DNA from: Alphaproteobacteria bacterium
Lineage (GTDB): Bacteria; Pseudomonadota; Alphaproteobacteria; Micavibrionales; Micavibrionaceae
DNA: 48,851 nucleotides
NCBI GenBank assembly: GCA_020445145.1
Contig: JAGRHC010000021.1
Span: forward strand, 70,990-119,840
Direction: 5' to 3'
Made by a program: the position numbers and the translations under genes. Position 1 is the stretch's first letter. Every line of letters begins with the position of its first letter. The notes beneath the pieces were generated by a model. The model made no database searches and was not told the origin of the DNA. It saw only the letters and a list, made by a program, of their open reading frames with translations. Shown piece after piece: positions 41,444 through 48,851 of this stretch.

Positions 41444-42010
41444 ATGGATGCTATTATGAAACCAGCTTTTCTTATTGAAACTGATCCTGAGAGTTGTGAT
41501 GCGATGCGGGCATATTTTGCCTCTGCGTATCAGGGGGGTGGGCTTTTTTCTGTTGAATTTGTCGCGGTTTCTCGATCTGAGGATGATGTTTTTGTGGTGC
41601 GGCAGCTCAATGGGGCTGGGCGAGAGGCTTTTTTTGAGAAACCGGTTCGTTTGGGGGATGTTCTCGATTTTATGGAGGACGCTCAGGTGGATTTAGGTCG
41701 GCGGGAGCCGTTTTCATTAGGCGCAGGGCGTGTTGATCCTTTGCGCGGTGTTTTTGAGAGGGGTGGAGCGCACGATGCTGTGCGGTTGACTGAGAAGGAG
41801 GTTGATTTGCTGGTCTTCTTGCATTCTCAGGATAATAAATCCTCCAGTCGTTCCGCTTTGCTTGCAGGTGTTTGGGGGTATGTGGAGAGTGTTGAAACTC
41901 ACACGCTCGAGACTCATATATATAGGTTACGTCAAAAAATTGAGGATGATCCTTCTGCGCCCAAGATATTGATTACTCAGGCTGATGGAACTTATGTTCT
42001 TGGTCAGTGA
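41444..42010 (+). CDS. OmpR/PhoB-type winged-helix protein with degenerate receiver
   Basis: Residues ~112-188 form a clear OmpR/PhoB DNA-binding domain: VRLTEKEVDLLVFLHS, LLAGVWGYVESVETHTLETHIYRLRQKIEDDP, ILITQADGTYVL. The first ~80 residues have a receiver-like outline (opening strand AFLIETDPESCDAMRAYF, and FFEKPVRLGDVLDFME with the conserved Lys-Pro) but lack an Asp at the usual phosphorylation strand, which here reads VEFVAVSRSEDDV. It is therefore probably not a classical phospho-switched regulator. No histidine kinase is adjacent. Its end overlaps the convergent gene by seven bases. Confidence 0.8.
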   Translation: MDAIMKPAFLIETDPESCDAMRAYFASAYQGGGLFSVEFVAVSRSEDDVFVVRQLNGAGREAFFEKPVRLGDVLDFMEDAQVDLGRREPFSLGAGRVDPLRGVFERGGAHDAVRLTEKEVDLLVFLHSQDNKSSSRSALLAGVWGYVESVETHTLETHIYRLRQKIEDDPSAPKILITQADGTYVLGQ

Positions 42011-42579
42011 GGGGTTTCGTTATTCGTAGTGCGAGCTTGTTGAATGGATTGCGCAAGGCTATTTAGAAAGCTGTTTCCGCGCGTAATGTCTATGGTTTCG
42101 ACACCGGATTTCGCCAGAATTTTCAGGTCATTTATCAGCGCCATGATTGTTTGCATATCTTTTGGGCCTTCATGGTCCGGCGCGGCGGCGGTGTATGTGT
42201 TTTCGGAGGTTTTTTGAACTGTTTGCGCGGCGTGTGCATAGGCTTGTGCGGCTTTTATAGCTCTGTTTGATCCTATGGGACGAGATGCGAGAGGGGTCAT
42301 ATAGATGTCACTTTGCGCCGGGATATTGGGGGCATATTTTTCATTTGACGGCTTTTGGCCGAATCGCTGTTCTAAAAATTCTTCCAGAAAAGCGAGGAGG
42401 GATTCTGTTGATACGCTTGCGTTGTCTTCGCCAAATAAGTCCTGTCCTGATTTTTCTTTATTTTTACGGCCGTTTCTGCGGTCGTCAGCAGCACGCCTGT
42501 ATAACGCCAGACGTGCATCTGTGTTTTCTGTTTCGCGCGGCCTTTCCGTTCCATAAACTGGTTTTATGGTTGAAAACAT
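42004..42579 (-). CDS. hypothetical protein
   Basis: The 191-residue product is hydrophilic, with a charged N-terminal part (ETENTDARLALYRRAADDRRNGRKNKEKSG), an alanine-rich middle (NRAIKAAQAYAHAAQTVQ) and a helical end (MQTIMALINDLKILAKSGVETIDITRGNSFLNSLAQSI). There is no signal peptide or known motif. The gene is tail to tail with the winged-helix gene. Function unknown. Confidence 0.6.
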   Translation of the reverse strand: MFSTIKPVYGTERPRETENTDARLALYRRAADDRRNGRKNKEKSGQDLFGEDNASVSTESLLAFLEEFLEQRFGQKPSNEKYAPNIPAQSDIYMTPLASRPIGSNRAIKAAQAYAHAAQTVQKTSENTYTAAAPDHEGPKDMQTIMALINDLKILAKSGVETIDITRGNSFLNSLAQSIQQARTTNNETPH

Positions 42580-42667
42580 TGCTATTTCCTGAGTTATACA
42601 CAGATCTTAGCAAAAAGGTCGGTCGAGATGCAAATTTATGTGACTGCAAGGGTGGTCTATAAGAACC

Positions 42668-43468
42668 CTAGTATTTTCTTTTTTTGAAGAGGTCGTATGG
42701 GTGCGGATATTTTTCTTCTTCAGACATGTTATCGTTTTTGTAGGTTTCCTCATACCAGGGGGCGATATATTCCCATATTTTTTTATAACTTTGGGACCAG
42801 TCATTTAGTACTTCACAGCGCACATAGGCGATTTCGCTGACCATGATCCAGTGTCTTTGTTTGTTTATCACGACGGGCGAGGCATAGTCTGCTTTGGTCG
42901 GGTGCGCGTAGACAACAAGTTGGGCCATAAATTCTGTATCGGGCGAGGCAAAATTTTTAATTTTTTCGTATTGTGATTTGGGCAGAGTAATGTCTGAAAA
43001 AGCCATTATTTTATCAATCACCATGGAAATATTTTCTTCTCCGTATGGGTAATTGAATATTGGTGTTGACCCGTCCTGCCGGGTTGGAAAACTGAATGTA
43101 AATCTGGCGGGTTGGTCTTCTTTGGGGTCGAAGTATCTGGCTTCAATCGGCAGGACCAGTTTGAGAATACCTTTGTCTTTATTATAGTATCCGTATCCGC
43201 GATCCAGCCTCAGCCATTCTTTGATCATAATGCTTTCCTGGTATTCCTCCGGTGTCGTTTTGTATAAGGAGCTGGATTTGATCCAGTATTCATAGTCCGG
43301 TGCCATGCCTGCGAGATGGAAGAAGGCCATGACGGCTTTCTCTTTTTCTGTGATCCCGGTTATGTTTTGATCATCGACTTGCGCGAAGGCATGCAGCGGC
43401 ATTAAAAAAATAAAACTTAAAGTGATTATCCAGAATATGTATTTTTCCTGAATTTGAGGTAGAGTCAT
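42668..43468 (-). CDS. hypothetical secreted protein
   Basis: The 266-residue protein has a signal peptide after a short charged start (IFWIITLSFIFLMPLHAFA, cut before QVDD). The mature part is rich in aromatic residues and lysine (RGYGYYNKDKGILKLVLPIEARYF, FTFSFPTRQDGSTPIFNY) and is probably periplasmic or surface located. AT-rich relative to the core genes. No family is recognised. Confidence 0.62.
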   Translation of the reverse strand: MTLPQIQEKYIFWIITLSFIFLMPLHAFAQVDDQNITGITEKEKAVMAFFHLAGMAPDYEYWIKSSSLYKTTPEEYQESIMIKEWLRLDRGYGYYNKDKGILKLVLPIEARYFDPKEDQPARFTFSFPTRQDGSTPIFNYPYGEENISMVIDKIMAFSDITLPKSQYEKIKNFASPDTEFMAQLVVYAHPTKADYASPVVINKQRHWIMVSEIAYVRCEVLNDWSQSYKKIWEYIAPWYEETYKNDNMSEEEKYPHPYDLFKKRKY

Positions 43469-43508
43469 TCAAGTATGCTGCCGTTTTTTACTGTGCCTTG
43501 TATCTATA

Positions 43509-44108
43509 ATGACCCATAAAGATGAAAAAATCCAAAAGAATAAAGATCGTAAACGCCGGGACCAACAACTTTGGGAACAGATGACGGTGGATGTTACGCC
43601 GCTGCCTGACAGGCCTGGTGATCCTCCGCGTGTTCGTTCTCAGGATGATCGGGATGATCTGGGCGATGGTTTGTCCAAGACTGTGGTGCGTTCAGAGCGA
43701 CCGGTTTTTAATGCAAAGCCTGTGGCGTCACGGGACCGTGGTCTGGTCGGGGATTCGGAGGTTGATCGCCGGACGGCGCAAAAACTCAAGCGTGGGGATA
43801 TGGCGATTGAGGCACGGCTTGATTTGCATGGAATGACCCGCGTGCAGGCTCATGGGGCTCTGGAAGGATTCCTTCGCAGCAGTTATGGCGCAGGGCGGCG
43901 CTGTGTTCTTGTTATTACGGGGAGGGGGGCACCGCGGCATTCGGGGAGCGCGGCGGACGATTCTTCGCGTGGTGTCTTGCGCCGGAGTGTGCCGGAATGG
44001 CTGCGCGAGGATGTTTTTCGGGATATTGTGCTTAAGGTTGAGCAGGCGCGGCCGCAAGATGGCGGGGAGGGCGCGTTTTATGTGCTTTTGCGCCGTAAAC
44101 GATCATGA
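43509..44108 (+). CDS. Smr-domain protein
   Basis: The 199-residue product has a basic, unstructured N-terminal half and a C-terminal Smr (small MutS-related) domain: RLDLHGMTRVQAHGALEGFL with the LDLHG motif, LVITGRGAPRHS with the TGxG motif, and LRRSVPEWL. Stand-alone Smr proteins act on nucleic acids, with nuclease activity shown for some. Alphaproteobacteria often have this gene close to hslU or mltA; here it is about 1 kb from hslU. Confidence 0.87.
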   Translation: MTHKDEKIQKNKDRKRRDQQLWEQMTVDVTPLPDRPGDPPRVRSQDDRDDLGDGLSKTVVRSERPVFNAKPVASRDRGLVGDSEVDRRTAQKLKRGDMAIEARLDLHGMTRVQAHGALEGFLRSSYGAGRRCVLVITGRGAPRHSGSAADDSSRGVLRRSVPEWLREDVFRDIVLKVEQARPQDGGEGAFYVLLRRKRS

Positions 44109-44110
44109 TC

Positions 44111-45130
44111 CTAATCGACTTTGACTGAAAACTGGCTTGTCCGGGTGAGGTTGGCGTCGGGGGATGATCTTTCGACGGTTGTTGTGCCGGTATAGGTTCC
44201 TTTCATGAGCTGGATTTTTCCTATTTTCTTGCCGATGAAGAAGAATTGCCGGTCGCGGGTTTTTTCCTGTATCATGGCTTCTTTGTGGAATGTGTTTCCT
44301 TTTGGATCAATTATTTCCAATGTTATTTTGTCGCCTTTTTCTACATTGTATATCCCTGTCCAGAATATGAAGGCGGCACTGTTTATGCTTAATGTTTCGG
44401 GGTTTTTCTCGCCGTTTTTGATGGCTTCGAAGTCAGGCGGGCTTGTGCGGAAGCCGCCGTCGAAGATGGCGACGCGTTCATAGGGCATCGGCATGCCGAT
44501 CTGCCAGAGGCTTTCTTTCATTTTGCCGCAGCCCTGGGTGCTTTCGAGACCGGTGTAGGGGTCGACGATTTTTTCGTTTTGCATGACGCCGAAATGGAGA
44601 TGGGGGAATTCGGCCATACCGGATTGTCCGGCTTGGGCGATTTTCTGTCCGGCTCCGATGTTTTGATTTGGTTTGACGACGACTGACTCCTTTTTGAGGT
44701 GGCAGTAGATGGTCTGGAGGCCTTCGCCGTGGTCGATGATGATGCCGTTGCCGCATTCTTTGCCGTTTTTCTTGATCGTTTCGAGTTCTTCGTCGGTTTT
44801 AAGGGTGTCTGATTCGCTATCGCGTATGCGCAGGACTGTTCCGGCGGCGGCGGATAGAACGTCTACGCCCTCGTTCATGCGGGCGGTTGATGGGAGGGCG
44901 AAGTCGGTGCCTTTGTGGGCGTCGTAGGTTATGTGTCCGCATTTGAAGTCTTGCGCTTGCCCATCGGCGGGGTCGTCGTCGACATAGTGGACAGTCCAGC
45001 AATCTTTGCCCAGTGTGCAGGCCAGGGGGAAGATGAAGCCGGGGTTTGTTTCTTGCGCGCGTGCCACGGGCATGCCAAAAAGGACTGCCAGCAGGGTGAG
45101 GGCGTAAAGATGGAGGCTTTTTTCTTTCAT
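44111..45130 (-). CDS. M23-family metallopeptidase-like exported protein
   Basis: The 339-residue protein has a signal peptide (LYALTLLAVLFGMPVARA). The LytM/M23 core is visible: YDAHKGTDFALP (HxxxD zinc motif), AAAGTVLRIRDSE, GNGIIIDHGEGLQTIYCHLKKESVVVKPNQNIGAGQKIAQAGQSGM and PHLHFGVM (HxH motif), so the active site looks intact. A C-terminal beta-rich domain of ~120 residues follows. It probably cuts peptidoglycan peptides in the periplasm. Four or more cysteines may form disulfides. Confidence 0.87.
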   Translation of the reverse strand: MKEKSLHLYALTLLAVLFGMPVARAQETNPGFIFPLACTLGKDCWTVHYVDDDPADGQAQDFKCGHITYDAHKGTDFALPSTARMNEGVDVLSAAAGTVLRIRDSESDTLKTDEELETIKKNGKECGNGIIIDHGEGLQTIYCHLKKESVVVKPNQNIGAGQKIAQAGQSGMAEFPHLHFGVMQNEKIVDPYTGLESTQGCGKMKESLWQIGMPMPYERVAIFDGGFRTSPPDFEAIKNGEKNPETLSINSAAFIFWTGIYNVEKGDKITLEIIDPKGNTFHKEAMIQEKTRDRQFFFIGKKIGKIQLMKGTYTGTTTVERSSPDANLTRTSQFSVKVD

Positions 45131-45180
45131 AGGCCCAGTAAAGCAAAAAATGAGCAGTTAAATCCAGTTATATTGTGTTT

Positions 45181-45327
45181 AGGGTCCAAACTCATAGCTT
45201 TTCTAAAGACCTGCAAACAATGGTTTTCTGCGCTTCCGGTACTCAAATACTTTGGTGTATATTCCGTTCCGGTTCTCGAGAACCATTGTTTTCGCTGACT
45301 TTATGAAAGCTGTGAGTATGAACTCTA
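45181..45327. repeat. long-hairpin intergenic repeat, copy 3 (complete)
   Basis: About 147 bp between the M23 gene and hslU. The outer ends pair: GGTCCAAACTCATAGCTTTT on the left against the reverse complement of ATGAAAGCTGTGAGTATGAA on the right. Inside, ACAATGGTT pairs with AACCATTGT, with CTGCAAA, CTGCGCTTCCGGTACTC and GTTCCGGTTCTC as in copies 1 and 2. The right end supplies the TAG stop of hslU. Confidence 0.85.
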
Positions 45328-46671
45328 GAGGATGAACCGGCTTAAATCTGTGGATTTGGCGAGTTCTCCGACATTTTCGCGGACGTAGTCGGCGGTGATT
45401 GTTATTTTTTCGCCGCCTTTGTCTGAGGCTGTGAAGCTGATGTCTTCCAAAAGTTTTTCCATGACCGTGTGCAAGCGGCGGGCGCCGATATTTTCAACGC
45501 TTTCGTTGACCTCGAAGGCGAGGCGGGCGATTTCGTCGATGGCGTCTTCCTCGAAGTCCAGTGTGACGTTTTCAGTGCCGATCAGGGCTTTGTACTGGAG
45601 GATCAGGCTGGCTTCGGTTTCTTTCAGGATGCGTTTGAAGTCTTCGACCGTGAGGGGGCGGAGTTCGACGCGGATCGGCAGGCGTCCCTGGAGTTCAGCT
45701 AGAAGGTCCGAGGGCTTGGCGTAGTGGAAGGCGCCGCTGGCGATGAAGAGCATGTGGTCGGTTTTGACCGGGCCGTGTTTCGTGGTGACAGTGGTTCCTT
45801 CGATCAAGGGGAGGAGATCGCGCTGGACACCCTCGCGGGAGACGTCGCCGCCGCGGACATCCTGACGGGCGGCAATTTTGTCGATTTCGTCGATGAAGAC
45901 GATGCCTGTTTGCTGGACGAGGTCGAGGGCACTGGCGGTGATTTTGTCTTCGTCGAGGAGTTTATCGGATTCTTCCTGGATCAGGACTTCGTAGCTGTCG
46001 CCGACGGTCATTTTTTTGCGTTTTTTGCGCTCGCCGAAGGCTTTGCCAAAGAGGTCGTTCATGTTGATCATGCCCATTGAGGCGCCGGGCATACCGGGGA
46101 TGTCCATCATGCCGCCCATCGGATTGCTGTTGTCGGTGAGTTCGATTTCGATCTCGCGGTCGTTCAGTTCGCCTTTGCGGAGTTTTTCGCGGAAGTTTGC
46201 ACGTGTGCCTTCCCCGGCGGTGTCGCCGACGAGGGCATCAAGGACGCGTTCTTCGGCATAGATTTCGGCTTGGGCGATCACTGTTTTGCGCATTGTTTCC
46301 TGTGTCATGCGGATCGCGATTTCGGTTAGGTCGCGGACGATTGATTCGACATCCTTGCCGACATAGCCGACTTCGGTGAATTTGGTGGCTTCGACCTTGA
46401 TAAATGGCGCACCGGCCAGTTTGGCGAGGCGGCGGGCGATTTCGGTTTTACCGACGCCGGTCGGTCCGATCATCAGGATGTTTTTGGGGTAAACTTCTTC
46501 CTGAAGCTCAGGATCCAGACGGGAGCGGCGCCAGCGGTTGCGCAGGGCGATGGCGACGGCGCGCTTGGCATCGTGTTGGCCGATGATGTGGCGATCGAGT
46601 TCTGAGACAGTCTCGCGGGGAGAAAAATTCGGGATGAGAGACGTGTTTTTGTTATCCGTGATGTCGGCCAT
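45325..46671 (-). CDS. hslU: HslU AAA+ unfoldase subunit
   Basis: The 448-residue AAA+ protein has the N-terminal [34 protein letters not shown], Walker [11 protein letters not shown], the intermediate I-domain (inserted region with [20 protein letters not shown]), Walker [11 protein letters not shown] and sensor motifs, and ends STDLSRFIL, the tail that docks into HslV. It unfolds proteins for degradation by HslV. hslV is about 25 kb away on the same strand. Confidence 0.96.
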   Translation of the reverse strand: MADITDNKNTSLIPNFSPRETVSELDRHIIGQHDAKRAVAIALRNRWRRSRLDPELQEEVYPKNILMIGPTGVGKTEIARRLAKLAGAPFIKVEATKFTEVGYVGKDVESIVRDLTEIAIRMTQETMRKTVIAQAEIYAEERVLDALVGDTAGEGTRANFREKLRKGELNDREIEIELTDNSNPMGGMMDIPGMPGASMGMINMNDLFGKAFGERKKRKKMTVGDSYEVLIQEESDKLLDEDKITASALDLVQQTGIVFIDEIDKIAARQDVRGGDVSREGVQRDLLPLIEGTTVTTKHGPVKTDHMLFIASGAFHYAKPSDLLAELQGRLPIRVELRPLTVEDFKRILKETEASLILQYKALIGTENVTLDFEEDAIDEIARLAFEVNESVENIGARRLHTVMEKLLEDISFTASDKGGEKITITADYVRENVGELAKSTDLSRFIL

Positions 46672-46833
46672 GGTCGTGCCTTTTTTGCGCAGTTTTGAAT
46701 TCTTTTGTATTGGCTATGGTATAGGGGAGCGGATGACGAGCGTCAATAATTTGTCTCGCTTGTGACTAGAAGAGATGATAAACATTGCTTTCTTGGGATG
46801 CTATTTCGGCTATGGAGAAGGGTTGGGCACAAT

Positions 46834-47841
46834 ATGGGTTTTGATTATTACAGCAGCGAATTCTGGATGTGGGCTGTTTTTTTTACGGTTGTTCCGGTTT
46901 TGTTAATCCTTGATCTTTGTGTTTTTAATCGTAAGGATCATGTGATCGGGCTTGATGAAAGTCTTAAGCTCAGCGGTTTTTATATTGCGATCGGTCTTTT
47001 GTTCGGCTTCTTTGTTTTGTTTATGAAGGGCTCGGATCATGCGCTTGATTATTTTACGGCTTACGTGATCGAGAAAAGTCTTTCGCTTGATAATCTGTTT
47101 GTTATTTCCGTTATTTTCGGTAGTTGTGCTATTCCAAAGGAGTACCAGCACCGCGTTTTGACCTGGGGGATTATCGGGGTTATCGTTCTTCGCGGGATTA
47201 TGATCGGGGGCGGGACGGCGCTGGTGCATCACTATCATTGGGTTTTGTATATCTTTGCCGGTATTCTGGTTATTACCGGGATTAAAATGCTGATGATGAA
47301 GGAGCATGACGAGGATATTGATTTTGAGAAGAAGATTACGACTGTTGTTCTCAAAAAGTATTTCCGGTTTACCTCAAAACTTCATGGGCATAATTTCTTT
47401 GTTCGCCAGCCGTCTAAAGACGGAAAGAAGATGCTTTTGTTTGCGACCCCGCTGTTTTTGGCGCTGGTGATTGTGGAACTGACGGATGTTATGTTCGCTT
47501 TTGACAGTATTCCTGCGGTTTTGGCGATTACGACAGAGCCTTATGTGGTTTATACCAGTAATATTTTTGCTATTCTGGGGCTGCGGGCGTTGTTTTTTGC
47601 TGTTGAAAGTCTCATAAATCGTTTTATTTTGATGAAATATGCGCTTTCGATTGTTTTGATCTTTATTGGCGGGAAAGTATTTTATAGTGAACTTGTTGAT
47701 CCGATTAACCCGGCGATTTCTCTGGCTATTACGCTCTTTGTTTTGCTGGGGGGGATGGTGTTCTCGGTTTTGATTACAAGCGAGCCTTCCAAGCCAAAGA
47801 ATGGCGGCATCAAGATGGAAGTGGATCAAGAGGATAATTAG
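46834..47841 (+). CDS. TerC/Alx-family membrane protein
   Basis: The start at 46834 ([17 protein letters not shown]) fits the family; a GTG at 46762 and an ATG at 46798 are in frame. The 335-residue product has about nine membrane segments with acidic residues typical of Ter[25 protein letters not shown] and [46 protein letters not shown]. Alx-type members export manganese or help metal loading during protein export; tellurite resistance need not apply. The bioB ribosome site overlaps its stop codon. Confidence 0.92.
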   Translation: MGFDYYSSEFWMWAVFFTVVPVLLILDLCVFNRKDHVIGLDESLKLSGFYIAIGLLFGFFVLFMKGSDHALDYFTAYVIEKSLSLDNLFVISVIFGSCAIPKEYQHRVLTWGIIGVIVLRGIMIGGGTALVHHYHWVLYIFAGILVITGIKMLMMKEHDEDIDFEKKITTVVLKKYFRFTSKLHGHNFFVRQPSKDGKKMLLFATPLFLALVIVELTDVMFAFDSIPAVLAITTEPYVVYTSNIFAILGLRALFFAVESLINRFILMKYALSIVLIFIGGKVFYSELVDPINPAISLAITLFVLLGGMVFSVLITSEPSKPKNGGIKMEVDQEDN

Positions 47842-47849
47842 GAGTTTTT

Positions 47850-48824
47850 ATGTCGGTTGAGAAAAAATGGACTATTGAAGACGTTGGTGCGCTTTACAAG
47901 CGGCCTTTGTTGGATCTGGTTTATGAGGCAGCGAGTGTGCACCGGGCGCATCATAACGCTGAAGAGATGCAGATGTGTACTCTGCTCTCGATCAAGACGG
48001 GCGGATGTACCGAGGATTGCGGGTATTGTTCGCAAAGCGTGCATAATGATGCGCCGCTTGAAAAAGAGATCCTGATGAAGACGGATGATGTTCTTGCGCA
48101 GGCTCGTAAGGCGAAAGAGAGCGGTTCTACGCGTTTTTGTATGGGGGCTGCCTGGCCGAAGGTTCTGGACGGGCGGGCGTTTGACCGGGTGTGCGATATG
48201 GTCAAAGGCGTTTCCGATATGGGTATGGAGGCTTGTGTTACGCTTGGGATGTTGACTCAGGAGCAGGCTAACAGGTTGGCTGAGGCCGGGCTTACGGCGT
48301 ATAATCATAATCTTGACACGTCGGAAGAATTTTATAGCAAGGTTATCAGTACGCGGACTTATCAGGATCGTCTTGATACGCTTGGGAATGTTGCGCGGGC
48401 CGGGATTTCGGCTTGTTGCGGGGGAATTCTGGGGCTTGGCGAAAGTGAGGATGACCGGATTTCCTTGCTGCATACGCTTTGCAATCTTGATCCGCAGCCG
48501 GAGTCGGTTCCGATTAATATGCTTGTTCCGGTTGAGGGGACGCCAATGGCCAAGAACGAGCCGCTCGATATATTTGAGTGGATACGCTGTATTGCGGTTG
48601 CGCGGATTTTGATGCCGAAGGCGATGGTTCGTTTGTCTGCCGGGCGTTTGACGATTTCCAAGGAAGCGCAGGCTCTGGCGTTTATGGCCGGGGCAAATGC
48701 TATCTTTACGGGTGAGAAGCTTTTGACGACACCTAACCCTGAGAAGGATGCGGATTATGCTCTTCTGGGTGAATTGGGGATGAAACCGCGCGCGCCGTTT
48801 AAGGATGAGCAGGAAGCGGCCTAA
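47850..48824 (+). CDS. bioB: biotin synthase
   Basis: The 324-residue radical-SAM enzyme has the CxxxCxxC motif as Cys53, Cys57 and Cys60 ([13 protein letters not shown]), RFCMGAAWP, the [2Fe-2S] ligands in EACVTLGML and YNHNLDTS region, and [34 protein letters not shown]. It inserts sulfur into dethiobiotin. The GGAG ribosome site overlaps the terC stop, so the two genes are cotranscribed. No other bio gene is in the window. A hairpin repeat begins immediately after its TAA. Confidence 0.96.
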   Translation: MSVEKKWTIEDVGALYKRPLLDLVYEAASVHRAHHNAEEMQMCTLLSIKTGGCTEDCGYCSQSVHNDAPLEKEILMKTDDVLAQARKAKESGSTRFCMGAAWPKVLDGRAFDRVCDMVKGVSDMGMEACVTLGMLTQEQANRLAEAGLTAYNHNLDTSEEFYSKVISTRTYQDRLDTLGNVARAGISACCGGILGLGESEDDRISLLHTLCNLDPQPESVPINMLVPVEGTPMAKNEPLDIFEWIRCIAVARILMPKAMVRLSAGRLTISKEAQALAFMAGANAIFTGEKLLTTPNPEKDADYALLGELGMKPRAPFKDEQEAA

Positions 48825-48851
48825 GGTCCAAACTCACAGCTTTTCTAAAGA
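48825..48851. repeat. long-hairpin intergenic repeat, copy 5 (cut by window end)
   Basis: GGTCCAAACTCACAGCTTTT and the next bases match the left end of copy 3 almost base for base, starting directly after the bioB TAA. The rest lies outside the window. Confidence 0.75.

Noticed and set aside
46718..46833. Possible yybP-ykoY manganese riboswitch before the TerC-family gene (GGGGAG at 46724 and CGTCAATA at 46741)
   Set aside because: The pieces and the gene context fit, but I could not draw the closing P1 helix, TGACG-AG-CGTCA forms an unrelated hairpin, and GGGGAG overlaps a possible promoter -10. A covariance-model scan for this riboswitch would decide.
1..48851. CRISPR arrays, insertion sequences, integrases, rRNA genes
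   Set aside because: No regularly spaced identical repeats, transposase or integrase frames, or rRNA-like sequence were found by reading both strands.

Overview
The window reads as a chromosomal segment of a Gram-negative alphaproteobacterium of moderate GC content. Evidence for the class is the run DUF3576 lipoprotein - leuS - lptE - holA, the rpe - heparinase II/III pair, an HslV with an extended N-terminus, an Smr-domain protein close to hslU, and an outer-membrane porin with LptE. The combination of a DotL/DotM (IcmO/IcmP) pair with ordinary biosynthetic genes would fit a deep-branching, possibly host- or prey-associated lineage such as Micavibrionales or a relative; that placement is inference only.

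Layout. 1-6.1 kb: truncated gyrB, hisC, recF, argS and a degenerate Fic/winged-helix protein. 6.2-12.3 kb (minus strand): a four-gene operon icmP/dotM-like, a one-TM protein, icmO/dotL-like coupling ATPase with a ~500-residue proline-rich tail carrying twelve KP(S/A/T)IFG motifs, and a one-TM periplasmic protein. 12.5-15.3 kb: tRNA-Thr(UGU), a small zinc-ribbon ORF, an ArsR + AHSA1 pair, and two Ter-domain stress proteins. 15.4-19.3 kb: a complete SitABCD-type metal ABC transporter operon ending in an MntR-like regulator, behind a perfect 18-bp palindrome. 19.4-24.7 kb: hypothetical gene, hslV, rpe, heparinase-like gene, radA. 24.7-31 kb: scattered histidine genes (hisB, hisD, hisH, hisA) mixed with three AT-richer unknown genes and a GNAT. 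31-38.4 kb (minus): holA, a GCS2-family ligase-like gene, an unknown His-rich protein, lptE, leuS, DUF3576 lipoprotein. 38.5-48.8 kb: a possible Cys-rich micro-ORF, a highly expressed porin, yggS, several unknown genes, a receiver-less OmpR-type regulator, an Smr protein, an M23 peptidase, hslU, a TerC-type membrane protein and bioB.

Most of the window is housekeeping. The accessory parts of most interest are (i) the isolated Dot/Icm-type coupling module with its repeat-tailed ATPase, and (ii) a family of ~120-150 bp long-hairpin intergenic repeats (four copies plus one cut by the window end). Their arms differ between copies yet stay complementary within a copy, and nearly every copy starts at the stop codon of a flanking gene. 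No CRISPR array, rRNA, insertion sequence or prophage was seen.
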